This document shows positions 1 to 10,505 of a stretch of DNA of 64,000 nucleotides, one piece after another (within the stretch, counting starts at the first letter, position 1; every line of letters starts with the position of its first letter). The DNA comes from Bombyx mori (lineage: Eukaryota > Arthropoda > Insecta > Lepidoptera > Bombycidae), in assembly GCF_030269925.1 (NCBI RefSeq), contig NC_085108.1, positions 7,750,001 to 7,814,000 of the forward strand, in the 5' to 3' direction. Under the pieces are notes generated by a model. That model was not told the origin of the DNA, did not search any database, and was given only the letters and a program-made list of their open reading frames with translations. The translations under genes and the position numbers were made by a program.

Positions 1-87
1 GCTTGAGCCCCGTGACCTCACCTACACGTTAGGGCGCAGCTGAAATAGCCTCTCAAAGCTCAAGGCTATCAGCATAGGTCGGAAAAA
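1..87 (+). repeat. Family-B retroposon 3' tail
   Basis: TTGAGCCCCGTGACCTCACC through GGCTATCAGCATAGG and a short A run; continues to the left of the window. Confidence 0.75.
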
Positions 88-238
88 AAGGCAGCCGTTG
101 TACTGTTAAAAGTGAGACCTTAGCACTCATGTCTCAAGGTGGGTGGCGGCATATACGTTGTAGATATCTATGGCTCCGGTAACCACTTAACACCAGGTGG
201 GCCGTAAGCTCGTCGACTCATTAAAGCTATAAAAAAAT
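88..238 (+). repeat. SINE-A 3' part
   Basis: From GGCAGCCGTTGTAC to TATAAAAAAA; 5' half missing, abutting a family-B tail. Confidence 0.75.
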
Positions 239-594
239 AGTAATAGGGATTAGGTAGAGCGTAAAAAGTAGTTTTTTCCGTGTACGTGGGAGAAGATACC
301 ATCGATGGATCAGTCTTGAAGTCATAAGCCACCGATGCATAAAGGTTGAAACAGGAACAAGCTGGCTAGATACAGCATTGTGGGAAAATCCACGACTTGA
401 CGAAGACTGCGTGAGCTTCATAGATACGAATTTCGTTAACCACAAAAATGCATGGGTAGTTTCTTTCACCATACACGTAGTAGTCCGCACCCGAGTCGTC
501 TTAGGATACCAGCTGGTACCACGTTATTTCAAACCCGATTTACGGTGAACAAAGCCACGAGCAATAACTAGTTACAGAAAATATTAATGGCCGC
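239..594. other. Unassigned sequence
   Basis: Minus strand is open for about 87 codons, but without splice or family support. No repeat recognised. Confidence 0.3.
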
Positions 595-1031
595 ATTATT
601 CGCAGTTCACTTGCCTCCCCGAATCCTGATCACGCAGGAGCCAGTCACCGTCGACGCCCTAGACACGTCCTTACGGATCCATTAGATCCAATAACCTTTG
701 CATTAGACGCCTTCAGCTCTAACACTAGGAGCAGGCTTAGGGACCCCGGTAACCGTACTCGTCGAACTCGACAAAGAGTTCGCCGTGCAACCTAACCCAT
801 GAATCAGCCCGCTGAGTTTCTCGCCGGATCTTCTCAGCGGGTCACGATTCCGATCCGGTAGTAGATTCATTCGCGAAGCAGCTACTCTTGAGCTGTTAGA
901 TCTCCTTCGGAGGCGCTCGGGTAGCTGTTAGCAAATCCCACCCCTCCTGGCTGAGCCTTTGCTCGTCCACCTGTCCTGGTGAAACTGGAAAGGCCTCCGG
1001 GACACCAGTAATCCTTCAAGCATAAAAAAAA
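595..1031 (+). repeat. Family-C retroposon
   Basis: From GATCACGCAGGAGCCAGTC through TCTCGCCGGATCTTCTCAG to ACACCAGTAATCC and poly(A). Shares its middle with family B but has its own ends. Confidence 0.82.
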
Positions 1032-1401
1032 AGTGTTAACTTGCTACATCGCAAGGTCAAGTTTCAAACAATACCGCCATACAACTCTTAAAGCACTTGT
1101 TGTTAATTATTTATCCATTGTGATATGTACCTACTGTTTGTTAACACTGAATACTAAATTATATATTGTCAAACAACAATAACATTTTTTTTTTCCAATT
1201 TTTTATGTTCACGTGTTAGTAGTTTAGGTTGTTTCGTGTGTTTCTTTGGAATAAAGCGTCGAATAATCTTTCGAGAAGTTTAATAGTTATTGTTAACATT
1301 AAGACAAACACAGTAAAATTACACTACAAGCGCACGTGCACACATAAGTCGCAACCCGGTACTCAATAAATAATAGTTTAAAAAAACAAAAAAAAAACGC
1401 G

Positions 1402-2154
1402 CTTTATATAAAATTCTACTAAAAAATAGAAAATATTTTTTTATAAATTTAAATTGAAAATAGTGTAAAGAAATATATTTTTTATTGTAAAAAAAAAGCG
1501 TGAGGTGCTTTTTAAGATATTATTGAAATAATAATCCTTCTACTCATATCTGTCAGAAAAATATTTATAAAACTAATAATACCACTACACGTGAAGCGTT
1601 TAAGACGAAGGTTCGAGAACTGTTTCTCAGAGAGTTAGCAGAGTCATCTAATTGATTATTTTTGTTTATATACGTTTTACATGTATATATTTATGTATAT
1701 GTATTTATTTAAGTACTATGTATGTACTATATATTATGTATGTTATATATACACATATGTTTAAGTAGTATCACCTTCACACTACACCTACCAAGCTTCA
1801 TTTCTGCACTCCCCTAAGGTAGACTGTTAGAGAATGCCTATGGCATTAAGGCCGCCTTTATACTTTCTAGTATAAGAAGTTATAAATAAAAAAAATAAAA
1901 ATAAAAATACCATGCACCCCACGTTCTTTTACAATATTTTTTTTACACTAATTTTAAATTTAAATGTATTAAAATTTATTTTCTATTTTTTAGTTGAATT
2001 TCAATTTTTTAATTTTTTTTCTTATTATTGAATTGTCATCGGCCCTCGATAAATCTACAAAGTTTGAATGAAATCTGGCCGTTTAAAGCGGGTCAAAATG
2101 GCGTCTAAAGGAGTCAGTTACAAACATACATACGAGTGAAGCTTATATAAAGCA
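1402..2154. mobile_element. AT-rich TIR-type repeat, family F
   Basis: Begins GCTTTATATAAAATTC and ends TTATATAAAGC. The 1940-2154 part matches 15770-15990 (AATTG-CATCGG and GGGTCAAAAT blocks). The left part is very AT-rich and poorly conserved. Confidence 0.4.
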
Positions 2155-2159
2155 TGTAA

Positions 2160-2324
2160 CAAAAGAACAAAAATGGAGAACGCGCCGGGCGTCCGATTAT
2201 TCGCCAAAGTGCAGTGGTGGCTTGCAATGGCGGCGCGGTCGCGGACCAATCACAGCCGGTTGAGGCGCGTTGCGAGGAAGGCACTGATGAGAATAAAGGG
2301 CGCGTTCTGAAGAGTCCCGGCGCG
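2160..2324. other. Short CpG-rich segment
   Basis: GC-rich with a CCAATCA box; no ORF of note. Could be an old promoter or part of a repeat. Confidence 0.3.
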
Positions 2325-2690
2325 TTATACCAACCTATTCGCTGGTAGCCTAAGGGCTATTTCAGCTATGAACGGACGGGTAGGTGAGCTCACCGGCTCA
2401 ACCTGAGAGAATTTGCTAACATTAGCCCTAGCAAGAGCAGTGCTTCTCAGAATCTACCACCGGATCGCGACCCACTGAGAGGATCCGGCGAGAAACTCAT
2501 TGGGCTGTGTCTATGGGTTGGTTCGATCGTCGAACTCTTCGTCGTAGTTGACGAGGACGGTGAACGGTGCTTGAGAGACCAGAATGAATCCGGGGGATCC
2601 GACAAGACATGTTTCGGGCGATGACGGCATTGGGTTGCCCCGTCGCGATCGGATAAGACTCCGGGCTCTGTCATATTACCACCAAAGTAC
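2325..2690 (-). repeat. Family-B retroposon copy, diverged
   Basis: Minus strand; has GGATCCGGCGAGAAACTCAT and GGTGAGCTCACCGGCTC blocks, no A tail. Confidence 0.7.
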
Positions 2691-2721
2691 AAATTACTAA
2701 TGAAATAAAATACGAGAAAGC

Positions 2722-2946
2722 TGTGGTAGGACCTCTTGTGAGTCCTCACCCCACCTATATCTGCCGTGATGCAGTAATGCGTTGCGGTTTGAATGGTGGG
2801 GAAGTCGTTGTAACTATACTGAGACCTTAGAACTTATATCTCAAGGTGGGTGGCGCATTTACGTTGTAGAATGTCTATGGGCTCCAGTATCCACTTAGCA
2901 CCAGATGGGCTGTCAGCTCGTCTACCCATCTAAGCAATAAAAAATA
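2722..2946 (+). repeat. SINE-A copy, headless
   Basis: TGTGGTAGGACCTCTTGTG start to AAGCAATAAAAAATAA; small deletion after the first 30 bp. Confidence 0.85.
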
Positions 2947-3047
2947 AACATATTCTCCGACAGGCACATATCATGTCTTCTTCTTTAGATGCCGACCCTG
3001 GGCGATCCCTTAGCCCTTAGGAGCAGTGTGGTCCAATCTACTTTTTT

Positions 3048-3575
3048 TGTTTTGTTTATCCTACCTAAGCTGATAGCCCTGAGAGGCTATATCAGCGGAA
3101 CCTTAACTACTTAGTAGGTGAGCTCACGGGGCTCAAACCTGACGACGCCGCGACGTAGCTATCACGAACCCTAACAAGAGCCGTGCTTCGCAGAATCTAC
3201 CACCGGATCGGAAACGCGACTCACTGAAAATATCCGGCGAGAAACTCAGTGGGCTGTGTCTGAGGGTTAATTTACTCGTCGAGCCCTTCGTCGCAATCGA
3301 CGGGTTCGACGAGAACGATGACCAGTGCTTGAGGTACCAAATAGCACCGTTAGTGGATCGGGAGGATCCGAAATGACGTGTTTGGGGCGACTGCTTTCCA
3401 TTCTGTCCGCAGGATCGGGAATGTAGTTACCGGCGGCCACGATGAGAGGGTTCTCATGTCGTGCCGCTTTATCGAAGTGGCGCATCGACGCCAACTGCAG
3501 ATACTTACTGATGGACTTTAATTCCATGTCGTCATTGAGGTCGACGTTCCTTACGAACCACGAATCCAATCTACA
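3048..3575 (-). repeat. Family-B retroposon, long copy
   Basis: TTTTGTTTATCCTACCTAAG start, full GATCCGGCGAGAAAC core, extends to the CGGCGGCCACGATGAGAG block and about 100 bp beyond. Confidence 0.82.
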
Positions 3576-3874
3576 TTAACCACTTGACGAAAGAGGCGCT
3601 CGAATAATAGTATTTTTCTATTTTTATAGTAGGTACAATTATTTTCTTGTACTACAAAAATACTTCTCTATCATATTCCTAATTGCATAAATTTTAGCTT
3701 ATCAAAAAACTAAATTATAAATTAAACTGTTTCTCGTTTCTAATCATCTTTTGAATATGTATTGTTTGTTTAAATGCTACATTTAATTCTAAAAATTGAT
3801 AACGTTTTAGAATAAAAGCGCTTTTTGTCATTCATTCGATTAATAACAGAATTGTAAGAACCCCTCAACACATC

Positions 3875-3889
3875 ATGAAATTCATAGTG
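3875..3889 (+). CDS. Secreted peptide coding exon 1
   Basis: Five codons, MKFIV, then GTAAGT. The upstream TATA-like and initiator-like motifs and the hydrophobic continuation in exon 2 support this start over the exon-2 upstream ATG at 6950, which lacks a signal-peptide layout. Confidence 0.68.
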
Positions 3890-6800
3890 GTAAGTTTTCT
3901 ATTACAATTATATTAAGTATAAAATCTATATAGGTATATATAAATGAATTGCTGTTCGTTAGTCTCGCTAAAACTCGAGAACGGCTGGACCGATTTGGCT
4001 AATTTTGGTCTTGAATTATTTGTGGAAGTCCAGAGAAGGTTTAAAAGGTAGATAAATATGAAAATGCACGGAATTAAATAAAAATAACAATTTTGTTTTT
4101 CCTTTGATGTGTCCCCCGTCGGACGGATTCCTTTTGTTTGTTTTAAGTTTATTTTGTACAATAGTTTAGGTCTTTTATTTATCGATTGAGGCACTACGAA
4201 GTCTGCCGGGTCAGCTAGTAATTTTAACTTCATAGTCATAAAAACTTAGAAATGTTTGTAGAATTTATTAAAAGAAAGAAAGATCCAGAATTATGTTAAA
4301 TACTTGTCTAATTGTCCAAGGTACAAACCCTAATAAGGTACCAATATTTTACAGCTATTAGATATCTCGCTTGTGTTCAAAGCGACTAGCACGATGGAGC
4401 AACAATATCGGGTACTCGATACCTCGATTTTTATTTCATTTTATTTATTTATTTATTAGGCAAACAATGCACATTACAAGATAAAAAAGACAGATAATAA
4501 AGAACAACAATTCAAAAATATCTTACTTGTAACTTAGGCCATGTGCGCAGGACTAATCTATATATTAATACGTGAAGCAAAAACTTTGTATCCCTTTTTA
4601 CGAAAATTGCGCGGTCGGAGGAGTATGAAATTTTCCACACATAGAGAAAATATAGAGAAGTGCACAATGCTAATATTTTTTTAAAATAATGCATGAAAGA
4701 TACATTAAATCAATAAAGAAAACATTACACACACTACATACCATGTACAGGGTGGCCCATAAGTCCTTTGATAGGAAAAAAAATTTATTAAAATATAACT
4801 AATTACATTATGAATTAAATTTTTATTTACATAAAAAGCTTAAAAAACTGGAATTATTTTTTGAAAATAACATCTCCCTAAATGTAATCCGTTGCGATCA
4901 CGGCACTCTTGCAAACGACGTCTAAAATTGTCGATGACTGCGCGGCACGTCACTGCTGAAATGCTTGTCATTTCTCTGCGGATGTTTTCTTTTAGGGCCT
5001 CAATTGACCGCGGGTTTGTGTCGTATACTTTAGCCTTAAGGTAGCCCCACAAAAAAAAATCCATCGGGGTCAGATCTGGACTACGTGGAGGCCAGGAAAT
5101 GTCTCCTCTCTTAGAGATAACTTTGCCAGGAAAAAGTTGACGGATAACGGGCATAGCAGTGTTAGAGGTGTGAGAAGTGGCCCCATCCTGTTGAAACCTC
5201 GTCCTGGCATTAAAGCCTGAAAAGTTTTGCAATTCTGGTATGAAAAACTCTTCGATCATAGCCACATATCGCTCCGACGTAACAGTAACTGCGCGCCCTC
5301 TGCCATCCTCAAAGAAGTAAGGCCCTAGGATACCATGGGCTGACATAGCGGCCCAAACAGTCACTTTCGGACTATGTAAGGGCTTCTGATGCTTAAGTTT
5401 TGGATTGATGGGGCTCCAATAGCGGCAATTTTGTTTACTAACATGCCCGTTAAGATGGAAATGAGCCTCGTCAGAGAACATTATGTTATTGAAGGAAGTA
5501 AACCGATTCAACATTTCATTCGCATAATTTTGTCTTTGAATACCGTCAGTTTCCTTTAATTCTTGAACCAACTGAATTTTGTAAGGGTGCATATGTAAAT
5601 CTTTCTTCAAAATCCGTTGTAACGATGTCCTGGATACGTTTAATGCTCTGGCGCGCTTACGAGTTGACTGTGTCGGATTTTCGCGAATAGACTGTGTCAC
5701 TGTGTCTATGTTTTGTTCCGTACGTGACGTCCTTGGGCGACCCAACCGCGGTTTATCTAACGTCGAACCGGTCTCCTCGAACTTAGCAACCCAGTTCTTA
5801 ATCGTTTGAAGAGTTGGAGTGTCGTCAAAGTTGTGTAAACCTTTGTGTTCTCGAAATTTACGCCGCGCAACGGTTGCCGAATTGTCGTTTTTATAAAACT
5901 CGCGCACACAAAACGCACGGTCCGCTCCGGTAAAACGCTCCATCGCGACTAAATTCCCAGAAACCGAAGTTACTCCCCCGCTTCCCCTGCACCGCTCACG
6001 CGCGCCCTGTTCGTTTTATTCAAATTTTACTTTTCAAAGGACTTATGGGCCAACCTGTATTTGACGCACACACGCATGCATACTATTTATTGTCAAACTT
6101 TTGTTCTTGACGTCTGTTGTCAAATTAAGAATAGATTAAATATTGTTTGTCTTTGTTAATATTTTTTATAGTGTAGTCTTGGCGAAATTTGTGATTATAG
6201 AAGTATAAAATACAATCATAATAGTGTACAAACTTACAATTCCAATTAATTATAGTCGAATTTCGACTACTGCGGGACCTCTAGTTAAGATAAATGTGCT
6301 AAATACACAATGTTCCTTACAACTATAGAATAAAATAATATGATAACGCACTAAGGCAATTATAATGTCAGTATAGTAATTTGTTTATTTGCTACGCGGT
6401 CACGTTGTCACTATATAAGTAGGTACTCAACGTAATTAGATGCGCGTTGTCAGGGGTAGAGAAATACTTATAGAGTTCGATGGAGCAAAAAAGAAATTCC
6501 CTTAGTATTTTGTCGACAGTAACGCTAGCAAATGTACATTAAAATGTATCTAAATACAGTCAGACTTCTGTTGCAGAATGCTGGTGCGTATTCTTTACCG
6601 ATACTATTTACGACGCCCCAGAGAAGATATCTGCTGTTGCTACTCTAGCCCGCTAACAAGATCTTATTAACATTATAATTTGGGAATAGTGGATTAGAAG
6701 TGGGTAATACTGGTGGTAGGACCTCTTGTGAGTCCCCACGGGTAGGTACCACCGCCCCGCCTATTGCTGCCGTAAAGCAGTAATCGGGTTAAAGGGTGGG

Positions 6801-7207
6801 GTAGCCGTTGTACTGTAAAACACCTTAGAACTCTTGTCTCTAGGTGGGTGGCGGCATTTACGTTGTAGATGTCTATGGACTCCGGTAACCACTTAACGCC
6901 AGGCGGGCCGTGAACACTTCTACCCACCTAAGCAATAAACAAAAGAAGTTTGGGAAACTATTTAAAATGCTCTAGAACGATTAATTCAAGCGCCAATCTC
7001 TTTCAGCTTCTCCTTTGCTTCGTCGCGTACCTAGCTGTGGTTCAGACGGAGCCGCTGCCCATCGTCAGCAGCATAGCCACCGCGGGCGGAGCCGGCGAGG
7101 ATGTTGCTGCATCCGCCCTGTCTCAACACCAGGGTGGTAGAACTTACGCAAGCGGCCGCTCGCACGTGTCAAGGGGAGTGGCTTCAGCATCAGCCGCCAG
7201 TGGCTAG
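3875..7207 (+). CDS. Small secreted peptide gene, two coding exons
   Basis: Exon 1 is 3875-3889 (MKFIV, donor GTG|GTAAGT). Exon 2 is 7007-7207 (acceptor CTTTCAG|CTT), starting LLLCFVAYLAVVQT and ending in TAG. Joined in phase 0 they give 71 aa: a signal peptide MKFIVLLLCFVAYLAVVQT and a mature part rich in Ser, Ala and Gly (EPLPIVSSIATAGGAGEDVA onward). Splitting the signal peptide after about five residues is a common layout for insect secreted and cuticular genes (family knowledge). A poly(A) signal follows 30 nt after the stop. An ATTAGAATAAAAGC-like TATA region (about 3810) and TCATTC initiator-like motifs (3828-3837) lie upstream. The 3.1-kb intron holds two Helitrons, one of them split by a mariner, and a SINE. 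I do not recognise the protein; no cysteines remain after the signal peptide, so it is not a classic disulfide-rich defence peptide. Confidence 0.72.
3925..4218 (+). mobile_element. Helitron-like H2 copy
   Basis: A|TCTATATAGG start, an internal AATTGCTGTTCGTTAGTC block, and a GGGTCAGCTAG|T end. It inserted 35 bp after the donor of the secreted-peptide exon 1. Confidence 0.8.
4748..6057 (-). mobile_element. Intact DD41D Tc1/mariner element
   Basis: 1310 bp bounded by TA duplications (4746-4747 and 6058-6059). The first 24 bp of the terminal inverted repeats, starting CAGGGTGGCCCATAAG on the left, match with one mismatch. It carries one intact transposase ORF on the minus strand. It sits inside a Helitron-like copy (4557-6284), splitting it at a TA that is unbroken in sibling copies. 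Confidence 0.95.
4840..5943 (-). CDS. DD41D mariner-type transposase, full length
   Basis: 367 aa with no stop or frameshift. Residues 1-60 form an N-terminal HTH (DUF4817-like), followed by a basic GRPRTSR motif (69-75) and a second HTH (about 95-115, RARALNVSRTSLQRIL). The DDE-type catalytic residues read D158 (FSDEAHF), D253 (FQQDGATSH) and D295 (SPDLTPMDFF). Residues between the last two number 41, the DD41D arrangement known from rosa/Visitor-type Tc1/mariner lineages. The enzyme would cut and paste the element at TA. The conserved WGYLK.KVY helix follows the last Asp. Intactness plus near-identical TIRs suggest recent activity (inference). Confidence 0.95.
   Translation of the reverse strand: MERFTGADRAFCVREFYKNDNSATVARRKFREHKGLHNFDDTPTLQTIKNWVAKFEETGSTLDKPRLGRPRTSRTEQNIDTVTQSIRENPTQSTRKRARALNVSRTSLQRILKKDLHMHPYKIQLVQELKETDGIQRQNYANEMLNRFTSFNNIMFSDEAHFHLNGHVSKQNCRYWSPINPKLKHQKPLHSPKVTVWAAMSAHGILGPYFFEDGRGRAVTVTSERYVAMIEEFFIPELQNFSGFNARTRFQQDGATSHTSNTAMPVIRQLFPGKVISKRGDISWPPRSPDLTPMDFFLWGYLKAKVYDTNPRSIEALKENIRREMTSISAVTCRAVIDNFRRRLQECRDRNGLHLGRCYFQKIIPVF
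6708..6945 (+). repeat. SINE-A copy in secreted-peptide intron
   Basis: TACTGGTGGTAGGACC start, poly(A)-like end, 60 bp before the exon 2 acceptor. Confidence 0.85.
7007..7207 (+). CDS. Secreted peptide coding exon 2
   Basis: 66 codons and TAG after a good polypyrimidine tract and CAG acceptor. It contains the rest of the signal peptide, a likely cleavage point near VVQT|EPLP, and the whole mature peptide. GC content is clearly higher than in the flanks. Confidence 0.75.
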   Translation, partial: LLLCFVAYLAVVQTEPLPIVSSIATAGGAGEDVAASALSQHQGGRTYASGRSHVSRGVASASAASG

Positions 7208-7236
7208 ATTATGAAAATTTTGAATGTAGAAGTGAT

Positions 7237-7242
7237 AATAAA
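7237..7242 (+). terminator. Poly(A) signal of secreted peptide gene
   Basis: AATAAA 30 nt after the TAG, giving a very short 3' UTR typical of small insect secreted genes. Confidence 0.6.
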
Positions 7243-7419
7243 ATGAATTGACATATACCAAACTTTACTGGTGTACTTAAGATCATAGCTTCACCCAATA
7301 CCTTTTGATGTCACGTACAAATAATTCAATTTCCGATATCTCTCCTGCATTGATTGAAAAAATGATTCCTTTCCTGCCAAGAACTATTCAGTTCTAAGAT
7401 AAACTCTGATATTCCTGAC

Positions 7420-7851
7420 GCGTCCACTTCGATAAAGCGGCACTACACGAGAACCCTCTCATCGTGGCCGCTGGTAACTACATTCCCGATCCTGCGGACA
7501 GAATGGAAAGCAGTCGACGTCGCCCAAAACGCGTCATTTCGGATCCTCCCGATCCACTAACGGTGCTTTTAGGTACCTCAAGCACCGGTCATCGTACTCG
7601 TCGAACCTGTCGCTTGCGACGAATGGCTCGACGAGTAGGTAAATTAACCCTCAGACACAGCCCACTGAGTTTCTCGCCGGATCTACTCAGTGGGTCGTGT
7701 TTCCGATCCGGTGGTAGATTCTGCGAAGCACGGCTCTTGCTAGGGTTCGTGTTAGCATCACTCCGGTTTGAGCCCTGTGAGCTCACCTACTAGTTAAGGT
7801 TACTCTGAAATAGCCTCTCAAGGCTATCAGCTTAAGTAGGGGAAAAAACTG
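7420..7851 (+). repeat. Family-B retroposon, near full length
   Basis: From CGATAAAGCGGCAC through CGCCGGATCTACTCAG to GCTTAAGTAGGGGAAAAAA, just past the secreted-peptide poly(A) signal. Confidence 0.82.
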
Positions 7852-8149
7852 ATGCGTGTATTATTATGTACCTTCAAATGTGCTTTCGTATTTAGCGTTA
7901 GTCAACGCGCACAGTTCTATTCCTAGCATCATTACAAGTGACGTCATTTGTAGTTAAGTGAAATTTAAGTAAGCCGTAAATACATATTAAGCAGATATTT
8001 ACTGTAGCCATGGATAGAACGACCTCGCGGCTTCTGTAGATACCGAGGCACAGAGACATCATTCAACATGACTACCAGCCTCAAGCCTTGAGGCTTGAGG
8101 TCGGCATCACAATTATACTGTACAGCCAGTCGTCGCTCTATAGGACGGA

Positions 8150-8270
8150 AACGAATTCATTGAGTAGCAATATTTATGGCTTATCGTGTATGAGCTCCGA
8201 TAACCATTTAAAATCATATATGTACGAGTAAGTCCGTCCCCCATCTAAGCAATAAATAAATACCTGCTCC
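8150..8270 (+). repeat. Degenerate SINE-A 3' remnant
   Basis: CATCTAAGCAATAAATAAA end retained; upstream only patchy similarity. Confidence 0.5.
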
Positions 8271-8307
8271 ACGCTGTATCATGGCACAAGCAAGTCGCTG
8301 TTACCTA

Positions 8308-8575
8308 CTTTTTTTTTCCCTGCCTAAGTTGATATCCTTAAGAGGCTATGTCAGCGTAACCTGAACTAGTAGGTGAGCTCACGAGGCTCAAACCAGTGTT
8401 GCTAACACTGACCCTAGCAAGAGCAGTGCTTCGCAGAATCTACCACCGGATTGGAAACCCGACCCACTGAGAGGATCCGGCGAGAAACAGGGGGCTGTGT
8501 CTATAAGCCCTAAGGTACCTAAAAGCACCGTTAATGGATCGGGAGGATCCGTAACAACACGTACCTACTCATGCG
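8308..8575 (-). repeat. Family-B copy with deletion
   Basis: TTTTTTTTTCCCTGCCTAAG start; lacks the central GTCGAGCCCTTCGTC block. Confidence 0.78.
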
Positions 8576-9519
8576 AGCTTACAGTTCGCCTGCCATAAAT
8601 ACCAATTGGCGATCGTAGTACGCTTTTATGATACTTGGGCCCTTGGGGGAATTCCCTAATTGCCTTGCCACACCCAGGGGACGATTTGGTGGGGGGCAGA
8701 TCAGACACAGGGGGACCGGTTACAAAAAATGCAATAAAACATCACACTACGGCAAGTTACTTTTATTAAATTAACTATTATAACAAATATTACTATAATT
8801 AATTGATTCATTCCATGAGGTTCATTTGGGTGATAAAACGTCCACAGGGCAAATGACCAACAGTATGTAAGGTATCTCTATACCGTCACCTTTGTAAGGT
8901 ATCTGACGTCTGAGAGGCAACAAGAGGACCGGAGGACCGTTTCTCTGAACTAAGCTCAACCCGCGTTTTCTCTTGACACACAAATAGCCCTTAGTTTAGC
9001 AAATTCAACTACACAAATTTTTATTTGGACCTCTATCCCTGATATCTATACACATTTCTACATATACATATCGTTGATCACTTACCACAAAATGAGCAAC
9101 ACGCTCACCGGTAAAACGCCGACATTAACATACGATCTAACAATCAGTTCATTTTTTTTTTATTTTTATTTAATTAATATCTAATTATTACAAATCGATT
9201 TATGTACTCACGCCAATTAGTTTATACTGTGGCCTAACAGCTTGTGAATATAAAAATACCCACAAAACGTTACTAAAACATTGATCAACTTTTTAAATTG
9301 AATATAGAAAAGGTTTTTGCACAGTTTGTCTTGAAAGAAGCATCTAGAGTTTAATCACATTTTAATAATTTAGTAGTTAATTCATGCTCATAAGGATTAA
9401 GGAGGGTAGACGTAAGGAGAACCAGTTCAGTGTATTAAAAAGTTTCCGCTGAAAAGGACCAATTAAGATGGCGCCACTGTAGCAAGTGGAAGGATTTTAA
9501 ATACAGCACCATATACTAT
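8576..9519. other. Unassigned AT-rich sequence
   Basis: No ORF, repeat or RNA gene recognised. Confidence 0.4.
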
Positions 9520-9748
9520 TTTTTTTATTGCTTAGATGGGTGGACGAGCTCACAGCCAACCTGGTGTTGAGTGGTTACTGGAGCCCATCTACGACGTAAA
9601 TGCGCCACCCACCTTGAGATATAAGTTCAGTATAGTTACAACGGCTGCTTCGTCCTTCAAACCGTAACGCATTACTGCTTCACGGCAGAAATAGGCAGGG
9701 CGGTGGTACCTACCCGTGCGGACTCAGAAGAGGTCCTACCATCAGTAA
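9520..9748 (-). repeat. SINE-A copy, headless
   Basis: TTTTTTTATTGCTTAGATGG start; the 5' end (minus strand) lies at TTTACTGATGGTAGG. Confidence 0.85.
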
Positions 9749-9923
9749 ACTAGCACACTTCACTTTGTTTATAGCTGCTATATTCATATAATTTCCACTT
9801 CCTACACTAGCGCTATTTCGGTGAGTCTTCCAATAATAACTTGCTTTTACACGTGGATACTATTACAACTTGTCCCCTATACAAGATGGCACTCCTTACC
9901 TCTACCCTCCATAATGAAGATTA

Positions 9924-10265
9924 TCTATACATATAAAAATGAATTGCTGTTCGTTAGTCTCGCTAAAACTCGAGAACGGCTGAACCGATTTGGCTAGTGC
10001 ATCAATCGATAAATAAAAGATCTAAACTTTTGTATAAAATAAACTTAAAACAAACAAAAGGAATCCGTCCGACGGGGGACACATCAAAGGAAAAACAAAA
10101 TTGTTATGTTTATTTAATTCCGAGCATTTTCATATTTATCTACCTTTTAAACCTTCTCTGGACTTCCACGTTTATTCAAGACCAAAATTAGCCAAATCGG
10201 TCCAGCCGTTCTCGAGTTTTAGCGAGACTAACGAACAGCAATTCATTTTTATATATACATATATA
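9924..10265. mobile_element. Helitron-like H2 copy with internal inversion (snapback)
   Basis: Starts as a + strand 5' end (9924-9995), then switches to a minus-strand copy running back to the same 5' terminus at about 10265. The ends form inverted repeats of about 65 bp. Confidence 0.75.
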
Positions 10266-10270
10266 AATAG

Positions 10271-10276
10271 TTTATT
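10271..10276 (-). terminator. Candidate CFAP410 poly(A) signal
   Basis: AATAAA on the minus strand, about 200 nt past the stop, is the first such hexamer downstream. It lies next to the edge of Helitron-like copy 9924-10265, so cleavage would fall in the repeat. Support is positional only. Confidence 0.35.
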
Positions 10277-10471
10277 CAGTATAGCGCATATACAACTTGA
10301 GTTTCACAGGGGTCTCGTAAAAAAATATAAATTATTAGCAGAGTTCTTCAAAGCGTTCGAAGTAACAACACCGCTCTGTTTACGAAAACCAATACCGCTC
10401 CCTCACTCTGCTGCAGCCAATTTTTAACCTTTAGATTCCTGATCGAGTTCGCCATCCTTGGCGGCCGTGTG

Positions 10472-10505
10472 TCACTGGCTGTTTGCCAGCTCGTCCATTC
10501 TGCAT
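10472..10505 (-). CDS. CFAP410: CFAP410 terminal coding exon 11
   Basis: Acceptor CTCTTCAG|A. The 34 nt finish Arg322 and add CRMDELANSQ before TGA at 10474-10472. The short polar tail resembles the end of other family members ('..L..L...'). The phase fit with exon 10 supports it despite its size. Confidence 0.85.

Larger units (their letters stand above)
4557..6284 (+). mobile_element. Helitron-like H1 copy, split by mariner
   Basis: 5' A|TCTATATATTAATACGTG and 3' CTAG|T, with a short hairpin AGTCGAATTTCGACT about 15 bp before the 3' end: the non-autonomous Helitron layout. About 416 bp once the mariner at 4748-6057 is removed. Located in the secreted-peptide intron. Confidence 0.85.

Noticed and set aside
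227..490. 87-aa minus-strand ORF
   Set aside because: No splice sites, start context or family match; left as unassigned sequence.
3913..4239. 108-aa minus-strand ORF, recurring at 10101
   Set aside because: It is a Helitron-like H2 copy read through; the same frame appears only in other H2 copies.
8079..8100. 10-bp stem hairpin CCTCAAGCCT...AGGCTTGAGG
   Set aside because: Short and next to a degenerate SINE; no terminator or RNA role expected in this setting.
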